In this document: piece after piece, positions 35,750 through 44,326 of the stretch | Numbering within the stretch: position 1 is the stretch's first letter | Layout: every line of letters starts with the position of its first letter | Source: Bradyrhizobium lablabi | Lineage (GTDB): Bacteria; Pseudomonadota; Alphaproteobacteria; Rhizobiales; Xanthobacteraceae | Length of the DNA: 64,000 nucleotides | Direction of reading: 5' to 3' | Assembly: GCF_018129385.1 (NCBI RefSeq) | Contig: NZ_JAFCLN010000011.1 | Span: 1 to 64,000, forward strand | The notes under the pieces: generated by a model | The model's input: only the letters and a program-made list of their open reading frames with translations | Told to the model about the DNA's origin: nothing | Database searches by the model: none | Translations under genes and position numbers: made by a program

Positions 35750-37852
35750 TTAACGGTTGAAAAGCTGCCGCAAGACCTCGTTCATCGCGTGGCTGTCCTG
35801 CGGCGGGTCGTTCTGGGCAGGAGCGGCCGGCGCCGCCTGCTGGGGCGCAGCCTGCGCGGGAGCGGGTGCGGGAACCGGCTCTTGCGCCGCGTCGCCCGGC
35901 GGCATGCTGCGGCCGCGGATTTCGCGGGTGCTGCTGGTCCGGGGCGCGGGCGATTGCGACGGGGCAGGCGAGGGCGAGGTGTTCAGCCCGCCGAGGCCCT
36001 GCTGGATCAGGTTGCCGAGCGTCGCACCGAGATCGCCGCCGAGCTGGCCTCCGCCTTGCCCGCCTTGGCCGGGCTGGCCGCCGGCGCCACCACCCTGCGC
36101 GCCGCCGAGCAATCCGCTGATCGCGGCACCAAGATTTGCAGCATTGAGCCCGGCGCCGTCCTTGCCGAACAGGCCCTGGCCCATCTGCTTCAGCTTGGCA
36201 TAGGCCTGATCGGGATTCTCCAGAATGCCGCTCATCTCCGGATAGATCCGCGGCTGCGCCCACGGCCCGTCGACGATCACGGGGATGCCGAAGCCGACCG
36301 GGTCATTGGTGCGGCCCTGGCCTTCGGTGGTCAGCACGAGTTTCGGCTCGACCCGAAAGCCCATCTGCTTGGTGCCGAGATCGATCGTGCCGACGCCGGT
36401 CATCTTGACCAGCGGGCCGACCAGGTTGAGGTCGTAGGTCGTGGCCTGGCCCTTGTCGATCTTGAATGACACCGAGAGCTGCGAGAGGTCGGTCGCCTGC
36501 TCCTTGTTTTCATTCCAGCCCGACTGCGTGCTTGTCGTGAGCGAGCGGATCATCTGCGCGACATTGAGGCCGCGGATGGCGCCGTCCTGGAACACGACGA
36601 ACGCGGTGCCGCTCGTGCCGGACATGATCGCGCGCTGGCTGTTGCCGGTCGACTTCACGTCGATCTTCGCCTGCATCTTGCCGTCGAGCTTGTCGAAATC
36701 GGCAACGCCCTGGAGCAGCGGCAGCGCGCGAACACCGGTCAGGTCGAGCTGTAGTGCGTAGGACGGATTGGCCGCCGACGCATCGATGGTGATGCCGGCG
36801 CTGGCCGTGCCTCCGTAAGCGCCGAGGTTTGAGATGCGCGTCTTCAGCACGCCGCTCGCAAGCGTCGCATCGATCGCGGCGGGCGAGAATTTGGCGGTGC
36901 CGAAATCGAGCTCGGCGGCAGAGATGCGCGCCTGCGCATCGACATAGTTCAGGCCGTTGACGTCGATCGTCGCGTTGCTCCAGGGCGCCATCGCCGAGCC
37001 GCCCTGGTTCACCGGCGCATTCGCGAGCTTCAGCCGCTGGAAATCGAGGTCGAGCTTGACCAGCGGCTTGCTGGCAAGGTCAACCGAGGCCCAGCCGTTG
37101 AATGCGCCCTCGCCGAGCAGGCCGGTCAGCCCGTTGATCATCACGACATTGCCGTTGAGCCGCACCTCGGCCTTGCCCGATACCGGCCCCGGGAGCAGGC
37201 CGGCGGCGTCGATGTTGAATTCGGTCGGAATGTTCTGCCGCTCCACCGGCGCCGGAGGCGCGGTCGCCTTGATGTCGAACTTGAGCGGATGTTCGCCGGT
37301 TCGGGCGCTGCCGGTGATCCTGACCTTGCGATCTGCCGACATGGTGAAGTCCGCGTTCATGCCCTCGATGCGGCTCTCGACACGGTCGCGCAGATTGGAA
37401 AACACCATCGTGCCGCCGGTGACGATGACATGCTCGATGTTGAAAGGTTCACTGCCGCCGACGGTTTTGGCGGGCGCCGTCTCGCGCACCCGCTCGCGCT
37501 GCAACGGCAGGTTCACGACCGGCCGCACGATCACCAGCTCGGTGATCTGCGGCTTGCCGGACCAGAGGCTTCCCAGCGCGACATCCGCCTCGATGCTGCC
37601 CGCAGTCAGGCGGTTGTTGATGTCGCGGTCCTTCGGATCGCTGAGCGTGACGTCCTTCATCGTCACATTGAGCGACGGCCACAGCGCGATCTTGGCCCCG
37701 CCGTTGATCGCGAGCTTGTAGCCGGTCTCGCGCTCGACCCGCTCCTGGATGGTGGAGGTCAGGAAGCCGGAGGGGACGCCGACAATCAAGAGCAGCACCG
37801 CCACAACGACCAAGGCGGCGACGGCGGCGCCGGCTATTTTGAGCAGCTTCAT
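35750..37852 (-). CDS. AsmA family protein
   Basis: Inner-membrane-anchored, mostly periplasmic protein of the AsmA/TamB group, which is linked to lipid transport and outer-membrane assembly. The 700-residue protein has an N-terminal anchor (about 5-28, IAGAAVAALVVVAVLLLIVG). The AsmA-N domain includes GYKLAINGGAKIALWPSLNV, and the AsmA C-terminal domain is at about 400-560 (SVSFKIDKGQATTYDLNLVG). The last 150 residues are a Gly/Gln-rich then Pro/Ala-rich low-complexity tail, probably disordered. It is divergent from the Crp/Fnr gene across 175 bases that contain a CRP-like site. Confidence 0.9.
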   Translation of the reverse strand: MKLLKIAGAAVAALVVVAVLLLIVGVPSGFLTSTIQERVERETGYKLAINGGAKIALWPSLNVTMKDVTLSDPKDRDINNRLTAGSIEADVALGSLWSGKPQITELVIVRPVVNLPLQRERVRETAPAKTVGGSEPFNIEHVIVTGGTMVFSNLRDRVESRIEGMNADFTMSADRKVRITGSARTGEHPLKFDIKATAPPAPVERQNIPTEFNIDAAGLLPGPVSGKAEVRLNGNVVMINGLTGLLGEGAFNGWASVDLASKPLVKLDLDFQRLKLANAPVNQGGSAMAPWSNATIDVNGLNYVDAQARISAAELDFGTAKFSPAAIDATLASGVLKTRISNLGAYGGTASAGITIDASAANPSYALQLDLTGVRALPLLQGVADFDKLDGKMQAKIDVKSTGNSQRAIMSGTSGTAFVVFQDGAIRGLNVAQMIRSLTTSTQSGWNENKEQATDLSQLSVSFKIDKGQATTYDLNLVGPLVKMTGVGTIDLGTKQMGFRVEPKLVLTTEGQGRTNDPVGFGIPVIVDGPWAQPRIYPEMSGILENPDQAYAKLKQMGQGLFGKDGAGLNAANLGAAISGLLGGAQGGGAGGQPGQGGQGGGQLGGDLGATLGNLIQQGLGGLNTSPSPAPSQSPAPRTSSTREIRGRSMPPGDAAQEPVPAPAPAQAAPQQAAPAAPAQNDPPQDSHAMNEVLRQLFNR

Positions 37853-37946
37853 GTCGACATTCCCGAACGGCGAGCAAGTTTACCCCGCAAAACGCGCGGG
37901 GTGGCTCCAAGGGAGCCAAAAATAATCCATGGGGACTGCAAAGTTA

Positions 37947-37962
37947 TGTGACTTATGGCACA
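37947..37962. promoter_or_regulatory. CRP-like site TGTGACTTATGGCACA
   Basis: Matches TGTGA-N6-TCACA with one mismatch. It lies 66 bases ahead of the Crp/Fnr start codon and 95 bases ahead of the AsmA start, so it could serve either or both. Confidence 0.5.
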
Positions 37963-38027
37963 CTTCCAATGCGGCGAATTATGCGAACGGTCCGGAACTG
38001 GACTGGTCAGGGTTGGAAGGCATTGCA

Positions 38028-38702
38028 ATGAGCAAACAGGCCGAATTTGCGGTCATTTTGAAGATGAATCCGATGTTCGCGGACCTGGGCGCCGACGAAC
38101 TCCAGCGAATCTCGAGCCTCTGCCATACCCAGCAGCTCGGCGTGGGCGAGGTCCTGTTCCAGAAGGGCGATCCCGGGGATGCCCTGTTCGGGGTCCGGCG
38201 CGGCCAGATCCGGATCGAAACCGGCGCCTCCGACGGTAGCCGGCTGACGCTGAATTTCATGGGGCCCGGCGATCTGTTCGGCGAAGTCGCCGTGCTCGAC
38301 AGCCAGAGCCGCACGGCGGATGCCACCGCGGGCGAGCCCAGCGAACTGTTTGTCCTGCGGCGCGAGGATTTCCTCGCCTTCCTCGAGCGCGAGCCCAAGG
38401 TCGCGATCAAGATCATCATGCTGCTGTGCCAGCGCATCCGCTGGCAGAGCGAGCGGATGGAGGAATCGATGCTACAGCCGCTGCCGGTGCGCCTTGCGCG
38501 GCGGCTGTGCGCGCTGGCGTCGGATTTCGGTTCCGAAGTTCACATCTCGCAGGAGCAGCTCGGCATCTTCGTCGGCGCCGCCCGCGAAAGCGTCAACCGC
38601 CAGCTCCAGCTCTGGCGCAAAGACGGCATCCTGGACCTTCAGCGCGGCCGCATCCTGCTCCAGAATATGACCAAGCTGACGGCGGTGGCGAGGAACGAGT
38701 AG
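38028..38702 (+). CDS. Crp/Fnr family transcriptional regulator
   Basis: A 224-residue regulator with an N-terminal cyclic-nucleotide-binding domain (residues 10-125) and a C-terminal winged helix (about 150-215, ISQEQLGIFVGAARESVNRQ). The binding pocket segment FGEVAVLDSQSRTADA keeps the Gly-Glu and Arg-Thr positions that contact the cyclic phosphate in cAMP-binding relatives. There is no FNR-style N-terminal cysteine cluster. I therefore infer a cyclic-nucleotide-responsive CRP rather than an oxygen sensor. The ATG at 38028 is preceded by GGAAGG; the ATG at 37929 would place the CRP-like site inside the gene. Confidence 0.92.
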   Translation: MSKQAEFAVILKMNPMFADLGADELQRISSLCHTQQLGVGEVLFQKGDPGDALFGVRRGQIRIETGASDGSRLTLNFMGPGDLFGEVAVLDSQSRTADATAGEPSELFVLRREDFLAFLEREPKVAIKIIMLLCQRIRWQSERMEESMLQPLPVRLARRLCALASDFGSEVHISQEQLGIFVGAARESVNRQLQLWRKDGILDLQRGRILLQNMTKLTAVARNE

Positions 38703-38709
38703 GGCCAGA

Positions 38710-38928
38710 TCAAGCCGCTTCGGGAACGTAATGCAGAGTCAACAGCTCTGTCCGCCGACACGGTACGAGGGCATAGGCACGGCCTTGTTCGTCGCTGAAT
38801 TCGACGAGCAGAGTCTCGTTGTCGAGCTGCTCCACCACGGTTCCTACCTGCCCGCGCGCCAGCCGCCGCTCCGGAACGCCGGAAAGCAGCGCGACTACGC
38901 TCAACTGCGACGGCTCGCTTTCAGCCAT
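38710..38928 (-). CDS. DUF4926 domain-containing small protein
   Basis: A 72-residue protein, MAESEPSQLSVVALLSGVPERRL onward in part, with the core RGQVGTVVEQLDNETLLVEF. This is typical of DUF4926, a small beta-rich (SH3-like) family of unknown role. Its ATG shares a base with the stop of the upstream DUF6883 gene (TAATG), so the two are translationally coupled. A longer in-frame ORF to 39120 exists but overlaps that gene fully and looks spurious. Coupled small-gene pairs of this kind are often toxin-antitoxin or effector-immunity pairs, but nothing in the sequence proves that. Confidence 0.82.
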   Translation of the reverse strand: MAESEPSQLSVVALLSGVPERRLARGQVGTVVEQLDNETLLVEFSDEQGRAYALVPCRRTELLTLHYVPEAA

Positions 38929-39266
38929 TACAACACCCAACAGGTAACGAAAGTTGGCATCAACTCGCCAACCCGCACGATCCAGATCGTTCTTACCACA
39001 GCGGTCCTGTTTTGTCGCGCAATCGTGGCGTCGATGCGCCAGTAGGCGCCCCATTCGTCGGCACCGGTTTGGGAGGCTTCGGCAGATCGTGCCGCCCCCA
39101 ACAAGGCCCCTTTCAACCAAACGGCATCGCCCCGATTAAGCCCAAGGGCATCGCGAAACACTCTAGCCTTATGGCGCCCGCGAGGGTGAGAAGGATTGAG
39201 ACAGTAGTCTTCAAGCTTGCGGATATCGACGACAGCTTGCGCCCCATTGGGCAAATACGTCGGCAT
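38928..39266 (-). CDS. DUF6883 domain-containing protein
   Basis: A 112-residue protein with the DUF6883 hallmark block: LPNGAQAVVDIRKLEDYCL, then HPRGRHKARVFRDALGL, and a central RIDATIARQNRTAVVRTIW strand region. The N-terminal RGRHKARVF segment is basic. The function is unknown. It begins 21 bases after the stop of the RND pump gene on the same strand and overlaps the DUF4926 gene by one base. It may be transcribed with the pump, although it is probably an independent cassette. Confidence 0.82.
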   Translation of the reverse strand: MPTYLPNGAQAVVDIRKLEDYCLNPSHPRGRHKARVFRDALGLNRGDAVWLKGALLGAARSAEASQTGADEWGAYWRIDATIARQNRTAVVRTIWIVRVGELMPTFVTCWVL

Positions 39267-39287
39267 CCGACATTGGCTCCGGTAACA

Positions 39288-42200
39288 CTACTCCGCCGCG
39301 GGCGACAGGCTGCCTGGCACCGGGGGCGAGCCCTTGGCGGGCGGCGGCTCGCTGTGATGTCCATGGCCGGATGCCGGAGGCTCCTCGTCGCCGTGGGAGA
39401 CGATCAGCCGCTTGGCGAAGCGCCAGATCAGCGCGCCGATATCGTCCATCACCAGGAACATCGCGGGCACGAACACCAGCGACAGGATGGTCGAGAACAA
39501 CAGGCCGCCGATCACGGCGAGCGCCATCGGCGAGCGGAATTCGCCGCCGGCGCCGAATGCCAGCGCTGACGGCATCATGCCGGCGACCATCGCGATCGTC
39601 GTCATCACGATCGGTCGCGCGCGCTTCATGCCGGCATCGATCATCGCCTCCTCGCGCGGCTTGCCGTCGCGGATCGCTTCGATCGCAAACTCCACCAGCA
39701 TGATGGCGTTCTTGGTAACGATGCCCATCAACATCAGGATGCCGATCCATACCGGGGTGGTGAGCTGCTTGCCGGTGATCAGCAGCGCGCCGACCGCGCC
39801 GCCGATTGAGAGCGGCAGCGAGAACAGGATGGTGAGCGGTTGCAGGAACGTGCCGAACAGCAGCACCAGCACGGCATAGACCATCATCAGGCCGGCGGTG
39901 ATCGCGGTCGCAAAGCCCTCCGACAGCTCGTTGAGGCTTTCGGCGTCACCGGACGGGCTCACCCTCACGCCCTTCGGCAAGCTCTTCATGACCGGCAGGT
40001 CGTAGATCATCCTGGTGGCGTCGCCGAGCGCGGCGGTGCCGACGAGGTCGGCCGCCACCGTCGCCTGCCGTTCGCGGTCGTAGCGGTTGATGCTGGTCGG
40101 GCCCTGGTCGAGCTGGATGTCGGCGACGACCGACAGCGGCACGCCGCCGCGTTCGCCGCGCTGGCCGAGTGGTACGCGCAACTGTTGTAGCATCGAGAGG
40201 TCGCCGCGCGCGGAATCCTCGAGCTGCACGCGGATCGGCACCTGGCGATCGCCGGCGTCGAATTTTGCCAGCGCCGGGCCGACGTCGCCGATGGTGGCGA
40301 CGCGGATGGTCTGCGACAGGCTCTCGGTGGAGACGCCGAGCCGTGCGGCGAGCTCCGCGCGCGGGCGGATGCGCAGTTCTGGCCGGTCGAGCGAAGTTTC
40401 CGAGATCACGTTGGCGATGATCGGAATGCGCTTCATCTGGGTCGCTAGCTCGCTCGCGACGTTACTGACGATGTTGCTGTCGGTGCCGGTGACGACCAGC
40501 GAGATCGCGCGCAGGCCGTTTTCGTCGAGGAACCAGAAGCGGATGTCCGGTACGTTCTCCAGCTCCTGGCTGATCGCCAGCTCGAGCTCGCGCTGGGTGA
40601 TCGTGCGCTCGGTCTTGGGGGTGTAGTTGATGATCAGCGCGGCGCGGCGCACTTCCTGCGTGCCCGGCGGCACCCGGCCGCCGTCGACGAACACGCTCTT
40701 GACCTCCGGTCGCTTGCGCAAGCGCGCGACGATCTCTTCCGTGACCTTTTCGGTATAGGCAAGCTGCGAGCCGGGCGGCAGCTCCATCGCCAGCAGCGAG
40801 CGCGCGGTGTCCTGCGCCGGCAGGAAGCCTTGCGGCAGCAGGGTAATGCTCCAGATCGAGGCAGCGAAGACACCAAAGCCGATCAGGACGGTGATGTAAT
40901 GATGCTTCACCGACCATGCCACGATGTGATGATAGGCGTTCAGCACGCGGCCGGGCGGCGGCTCGTCGTGCTTGGTGTCCTTCATGAAATACGCCGCCAG
41001 CACCGGCGTGACGAAGCGTGCAGCCAGCAGCGAGAAGAACACCTGCACCGATACGGTGATGCCGAACTGCTTGAAAAACTGCCCGGCAATGCCGGACATG
41101 AAACTTGCCGGTGCGAAGATCGCGATGATGGTCAGCGAGATCGCGATCACGGCGAGGCCGATTTCGTCGGCGGCCTCGAGCGCGGCACGATAGGGCGATT
41201 TGCCCATCCGCATGTGCCGCACGATGTTCTCGATCTCGACGATGGCGTCGTCGACCAGAATGCCCGTCGACAGCGTGATGGCGAGGAACGAGACGAGGTT
41301 GAGCGAGAAGCCGAGCAGGTCCATCACCCAGAACGCCGGGAAGATCGACAGCGGCAGCGAGATGGCGGCGATGATGGTGGCGCGAATGTCGCGCAGGAAC
41401 AGCAGCACGATGATGACGGCGAGAATGGCGCCTTCGAACAGCGTCGAGATCGCCGCCTCGTAATTGCCCTTGGTGAAGTCGACCGAGGTATCGATCAGCT
41501 TCAGATCGACGTCGGGATAGGCGATCTTGAGCGCGTCGATGCGCTTTTGCACGGCAGCGGCCACCACCACGTCGGAAGCGCCCTTGGAGCGCTTGATGCC
41601 GAGCGCGACCACAGGCTCGCCGTTGAAGCGCGCGAAAGTGCGGCGGTCGGCAATGGTGTCGGTGACGGTGCCGAGATCGTCGAGCCGCACCTCGCCGCCG
41701 GAGAACAGCGGGATCATGGTGCCGGCGAGTTCGTTCAGCGTCTTGGCGCCGGCCAGGGTGCGGATCGCCTGGTCGTTCTTGCCGATTTCGGCCCGGCCGC
41801 CGGCGAGGTCGACATTGGTGCCGCGCAGGATCTGGCTGACATTGACGGCGGTGAGACCCGCGGCCTGTAGCCGGTCCGGATCGAGCGAGACCAGAATTTC
41901 ACGCTCGACACCGCCGATGCGCTCGACCTGGGCGACGTTGCGCACGCCTTGGAGCGCACGCTTGACGACGTCGTCGACGAAATAGGAGAGCTGCTCCGGC
42001 GTCTTGCCCGGCGAGATCGCGGCATAGGTGACGATCGGCAGGCCGATCACGTCGACGCGCTGGATCAAAGGCTCGTTGACGTTTTGCGGCAGGTTGGCAC
42101 GCACGCGCGTGACGGCGTCCTTGACGTCGTTGAGCGCGCGGTCGGTATTGGTCTCCAGCGCGAACTGGATGGTGGTCACCGACAGGCCGTCGGTGATCGA

Positions 42201-42452
42201 CGAGGAGATGTGACGCACGCCCTCGACGCCGGACACGCCGTCTTCGATGGTCTTGGTGACCTGCGCTTCAAGTTCGGCGGGTGCTGCGCCGAACTGCGCT
42301 ACCGCCACCGAGATGACGGGAATGTCGGCTGACGGCAGCCGCGTGATCGCGAGCTTGGTAAAGCTCACCCAGCCGAGCACCAGCAGGATGATCGAAAAGA
42401 CGATGGAAGGAAGCGGATTACGGATCGACCATGCCGAGATATTGAGAGCCAT
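39288..42452 (-). CDS. RND efflux pump, inner-membrane permease (AcrB family)
   Basis: Proton-driven multidrug-type exporter of 1054 residues with the usual duplicated plan of twelve helices and two large periplasmic loops. Proton-relay residues are visible: paired aspartates in STGILVDDAIVEIEN (helix 4) and lysine in GIVTKNAIMLVEFA (helix 10). The N-terminus MALNISAWSIRNPLPSIVFS is typical of the hydrophobe/amphiphile efflux-like group. Its ATG overlaps the stop of the adaptor gene upstream (TGATG at 42450-42454). No outer-membrane channel is encoded nearby. Confidence 0.95.
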   Translation of the reverse strand: MALNISAWSIRNPLPSIVFSIILLVLGWVSFTKLAITRLPSADIPVISVAVAQFGAAPAELEAQVTKTIEDGVSGVEGVRHISSSITDGLSVTTIQFALETNTDRALNDVKDAVTRVRANLPQNVNEPLIQRVDVIGLPIVTYAAISPGKTPEQLSYFVDDVVKRALQGVRNVAQVERIGGVEREILVSLDPDRLQAAGLTAVNVSQILRGTNVDLAGGRAEIGKNDQAIRTLAGAKTLNELAGTMIPLFSGGEVRLDDLGTVTDTIADRRTFARFNGEPVVALGIKRSKGASDVVVAAAVQKRIDALKIAYPDVDLKLIDTSVDFTKGNYEAAISTLFEGAILAVIIVLLFLRDIRATIIAAISLPLSIFPAFWVMDLLGFSLNLVSFLAITLSTGILVDDAIVEIENIVRHMRMGKSPYRAALEAADEIGLAVIAISLTIIAIFAPASFMSGIAGQFFKQFGITVSVQVFFSLLAARFVTPVLAAYFMKDTKHDEPPPGRVLNAYHHIVAWSVKHHYITVLIGFGVFAASIWSITLLPQGFLPAQDTARSLLAMELPPGSQLAYTEKVTEEIVARLRKRPEVKSVFVDGGRVPPGTQEVRRAALIINYTPKTERTITQRELELAISQELENVPDIRFWFLDENGLRAISLVVTGTDSNIVSNVASELATQMKRIPIIANVISETSLDRPELRIRPRAELAARLGVSTESLSQTIRVATIGDVGPALAKFDAGDRQVPIRVQLEDSARGDLSMLQQLRVPLGQRGERGGVPLSVVADIQLDQGPTSINRYDRERQATVAADLVGTAALGDATRMIYDLPVMKSLPKGVRVSPSGDAESLNELSEGFATAITAGLMMVYAVLVLLFGTFLQPLTILFSLPLSIGGAVGALLITGKQLTTPVWIGILMLMGIVTKNAIMLVEFAIEAIRDGKPREEAMIDAGMKRARPIVMTTIAMVAGMMPSALAFGAGGEFRSPMALAVIGGLLFSTILSLVFVPAMFLVMDDIGALIWRFAKRLIVSHGDEEPPASGHGHHSEPPPAKGSPPVPGSLSPAAE

Positions 42453-43390
42453 CAGCGTACCCGCGTGCGATCGAGTTCTTCGGCGAACATGGTCTTGACC
42501 TGGTCACCGTCATGCAGCGAGGTGCCGGCGTCCGCCACGACGATTTCGCCCACGTCGAGGCCTTCAAGGATCTCGGTAGACGTCTCCGACGACAGCCCGA
42601 CCTTCACCTTGCGCGTCTCGATCGTGTTTCCTTTGACCACCTGAACCGTCAGGCGGTCAATGGCGGTATGGGGAACTGCGACACCGCAGCTGCGCTTGGC
42701 GTCGATATTGGCGCGGGCGAACATGCCGACCTTGAGCGAGGGGTTGTTGGTCAGGGCGATCCGGACGTGGCCGAGCTGGCTCTGCCGGTCGATCTGCGGC
42801 GATACCAGGCGGACCCGCCCCACCAGATCGGGCGCGTTGTCCCGGCTGATGCGGGCGGTGGCGCCGGGATTGAGTTTCAGCATGTGGACGCTCGGCACTT
42901 CGGCGTCGAGCTCGATCTCGTTATTGACCGCGATCCGGAACATCGGTCCGGCCTGCGGCGAGGCCGGCGCGCCGACAATGGTCCTGACCTCGGTGACGAG
43001 GCCCGCGGCCGGCGCGCGCAGCGAGATCGGCCCGGTGCGGCCGCCGCCACCTCCTTGGCCCTGTTGGCCCGGCTGCTGCGGCGGCGCGGAGAGCCGCGCC
43101 AGTTCCTGGTTGTCGGTGACCATGTCGCCTTCCTTGACGAAGAGATCGGTGACCTTCGATCCTTCCTGGTCGGCGCCCACCACCGCCTCGCGTTTCGGCA
43201 CCACGAAACCGGTCACGCGAACCATGTCGGAGAAGCAGGCGTTGGCGGTCTTGGCGACGATGACCAGCGCCTGCCCGGTGGTTTCCTTGGGCTCGGGCCG
43301 CTTGCGGTGTTCGAACGAATAGTACCCGACGGCCAGAGCGACCACGATTACCGTTCCGATCGCGGGCTTCAAATATTCGGAAAGCTTCAT
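42452..43390 (-). CDS. RND efflux periplasmic adaptor subunit
   Basis: Membrane-fusion partner of the adjacent pump, 312 residues. It has one N-terminal anchor (about 8-25) and the block KTANACFSDMVRVTGFVVP. A lipoyl domain follows, interrupted by a glycine-rich linker (QQGQGGGGGRTG, about 125-140), then SLRAPAAGLVTEVRTIVG and a beta-barrel. The tail is AGTSLHDGDQVKTMFAEEL. The alpha-hairpin is very short or missing, as also in the paralogue at 24129-25001. It overlaps the pump gene by one base. Confidence 0.92.
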   Translation of the reverse strand: MKLSEYLKPAIGTVIVVALAVGYYSFEHRKRPEPKETTGQALVIVAKTANACFSDMVRVTGFVVPKREAVVGADQEGSKVTDLFVKEGDMVTDNQELARLSAPPQQPGQQGQGGGGGRTGPISLRAPAAGLVTEVRTIVGAPASPQAGPMFRIAVNNEIELDAEVPSVHMLKLNPGATARISRDNAPDLVGRVRLVSPQIDRQSQLGHVRIALTNNPSLKVGMFARANIDAKRSCGVAVPHTAIDRLTVQVVKGNTIETRKVKVGLSSETSTEILEGLDVGEIVVADAGTSLHDGDQVKTMFAEELDRTRVR

Positions 43391-43452
43391 CGCCGGATCA
43401 ATCCAGATGCAAAGTCGAGAAATGCGGGGACGCTGGCAGGAGTCCCAAAAAC

Positions 43453-43485
43453 AATGCGTCCCGCAGGGTGTGCGGGACGCATTTT
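43453..43485 (-). terminator. Terminator for the OmpA-family gene
   Basis: A perfect 13-base stem AATGCGTCCCGCA (43453-43465) and TGCGGGACGCATT (43471-43483) with a five-base loop. On the minus strand it is followed by GTTTTTGGGA. It lies 43 bases past the stop of the OmpA gene and ahead of the adaptor gene. Confidence 0.85.
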
Positions 43486-43527
43486 AGCCGGAAAACCTCT
43501 GGTAATGCCACGCCGTTTACGCCGGCA

Positions 43528-44181
43528 TTACTTGGAGGCGGTAGTAGTCTTGTTTTCCATGTTCACGACCTGCACGCGGCGGTTGATCTCCGCCATCGGC
43601 TGGCCCGGATCCTTCAGCTTGCTCTTGCCATACCCGACGGTGACGAGGTCGGTGCCGTTGATGCCGTATTTGTCGACCAGATATTTCTTGATCGACTCGG
43701 CGCGGCGCTCGGACAGATTCTGATTATACTCTTCGCCGCCCGCCGCATCGGTGTGGCCGGCGACCACGAAGGTCGAACCCTTCAATTCGGCATTGCTGAG
43801 CGCGCGGCCGAGCGCCTGCACCGACGGCAGCGACTTGGTGCTGATGTCGGCCGAGTTGTAGTCGAAATTGATCTCCAGATCGATCTTCGGCTTGTCCTGC
43901 ACGATGGCGGCGATTTCCTCGCGCTCGGACTTGGACAGCGAGCGGGTGGTGCGGCCGCGGATGGTGGAGACGAATTTGGCCTCGGCCGGGTTGGCCGCGG
44001 GCTCGGCCGGCTGGGAGCCGATCGACAGGCCGCGGGTCAGCGGCTTCTTGGCCGGCGACAGCGCTTTGAGGATTTGATCCTCGGTGACGTCGTCGGCGGC
44101 AAACGCCGCGCCGATACCGAACGACAGTGCGGCGCCAAGGGCCACCATCGCGGTCACATGTTTCCGAGACATTTTTGTCAT
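43528..44181 (-). CDS. OmpA family protein
   Basis: A 217-residue exported protein with a signal peptide (MSRKHVTAMVALGAALSFG ending AFAADD). The C-terminal OmpA peptidoglycan-binding domain spans about 110-210: FDYNSADISTKSLPSVQALG, then VVAGHTDAAGGEEYNQNLSE and RRAESIKKYLVDKYG, then GYGKSKLKDPGQPMAEINRR. There is no beta-barrel, so it is a periplasmic cell-wall tether. The start at 44181 is supported by GGAGGG eight bases upstream; the longer ATG at 44247 is not. The spacer to the caspase-fold gene is 145 bases. Confidence 0.92.
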   Translation of the reverse strand: MTKMSRKHVTAMVALGAALSFGIGAAFAADDVTEDQILKALSPAKKPLTRGLSIGSQPAEPAANPAEAKFVSTIRGRTTRSLSKSEREEIAAIVQDKPKIDLEINFDYNSADISTKSLPSVQALGRALSNAELKGSTFVVAGHTDAAGGEEYNQNLSERRAESIKKYLVDKYGINGTDLVTVGYGKSKLKDPGQPMAEINRRVQVVNMENKTTTASK

Positions 44182-44326
44182 TTGCCAGTCCCTCCTGCGC
44201 TGCCCGCGCGGTTCCAAATCAAGATACCCAATAGGCCGCCGCATCAATGGCTCGCGGCGCTGATTACCCGCTGGTTAGTCTATGACGCCGGCTGAAGGGT
44301 TCGACGCGGCGCCGCCTCAAATTACG

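Noticed and set aside
32922..35753. 943-codon ORF on the plus strand opposite the cyclase gene
   Set aside because: Antisense shadow typical of high-G+C genes. Its product is rich in His, Arg and Asp with no domain, whereas the minus-strand gene has clear HAMP, GAF and cyclase motifs.
38929..39120. N-terminal extension of the DUF4926 gene to 39120
   Set aside because: It lies wholly inside the DUF6883 gene in another frame, and the short form starts exactly at the TAATG junction.
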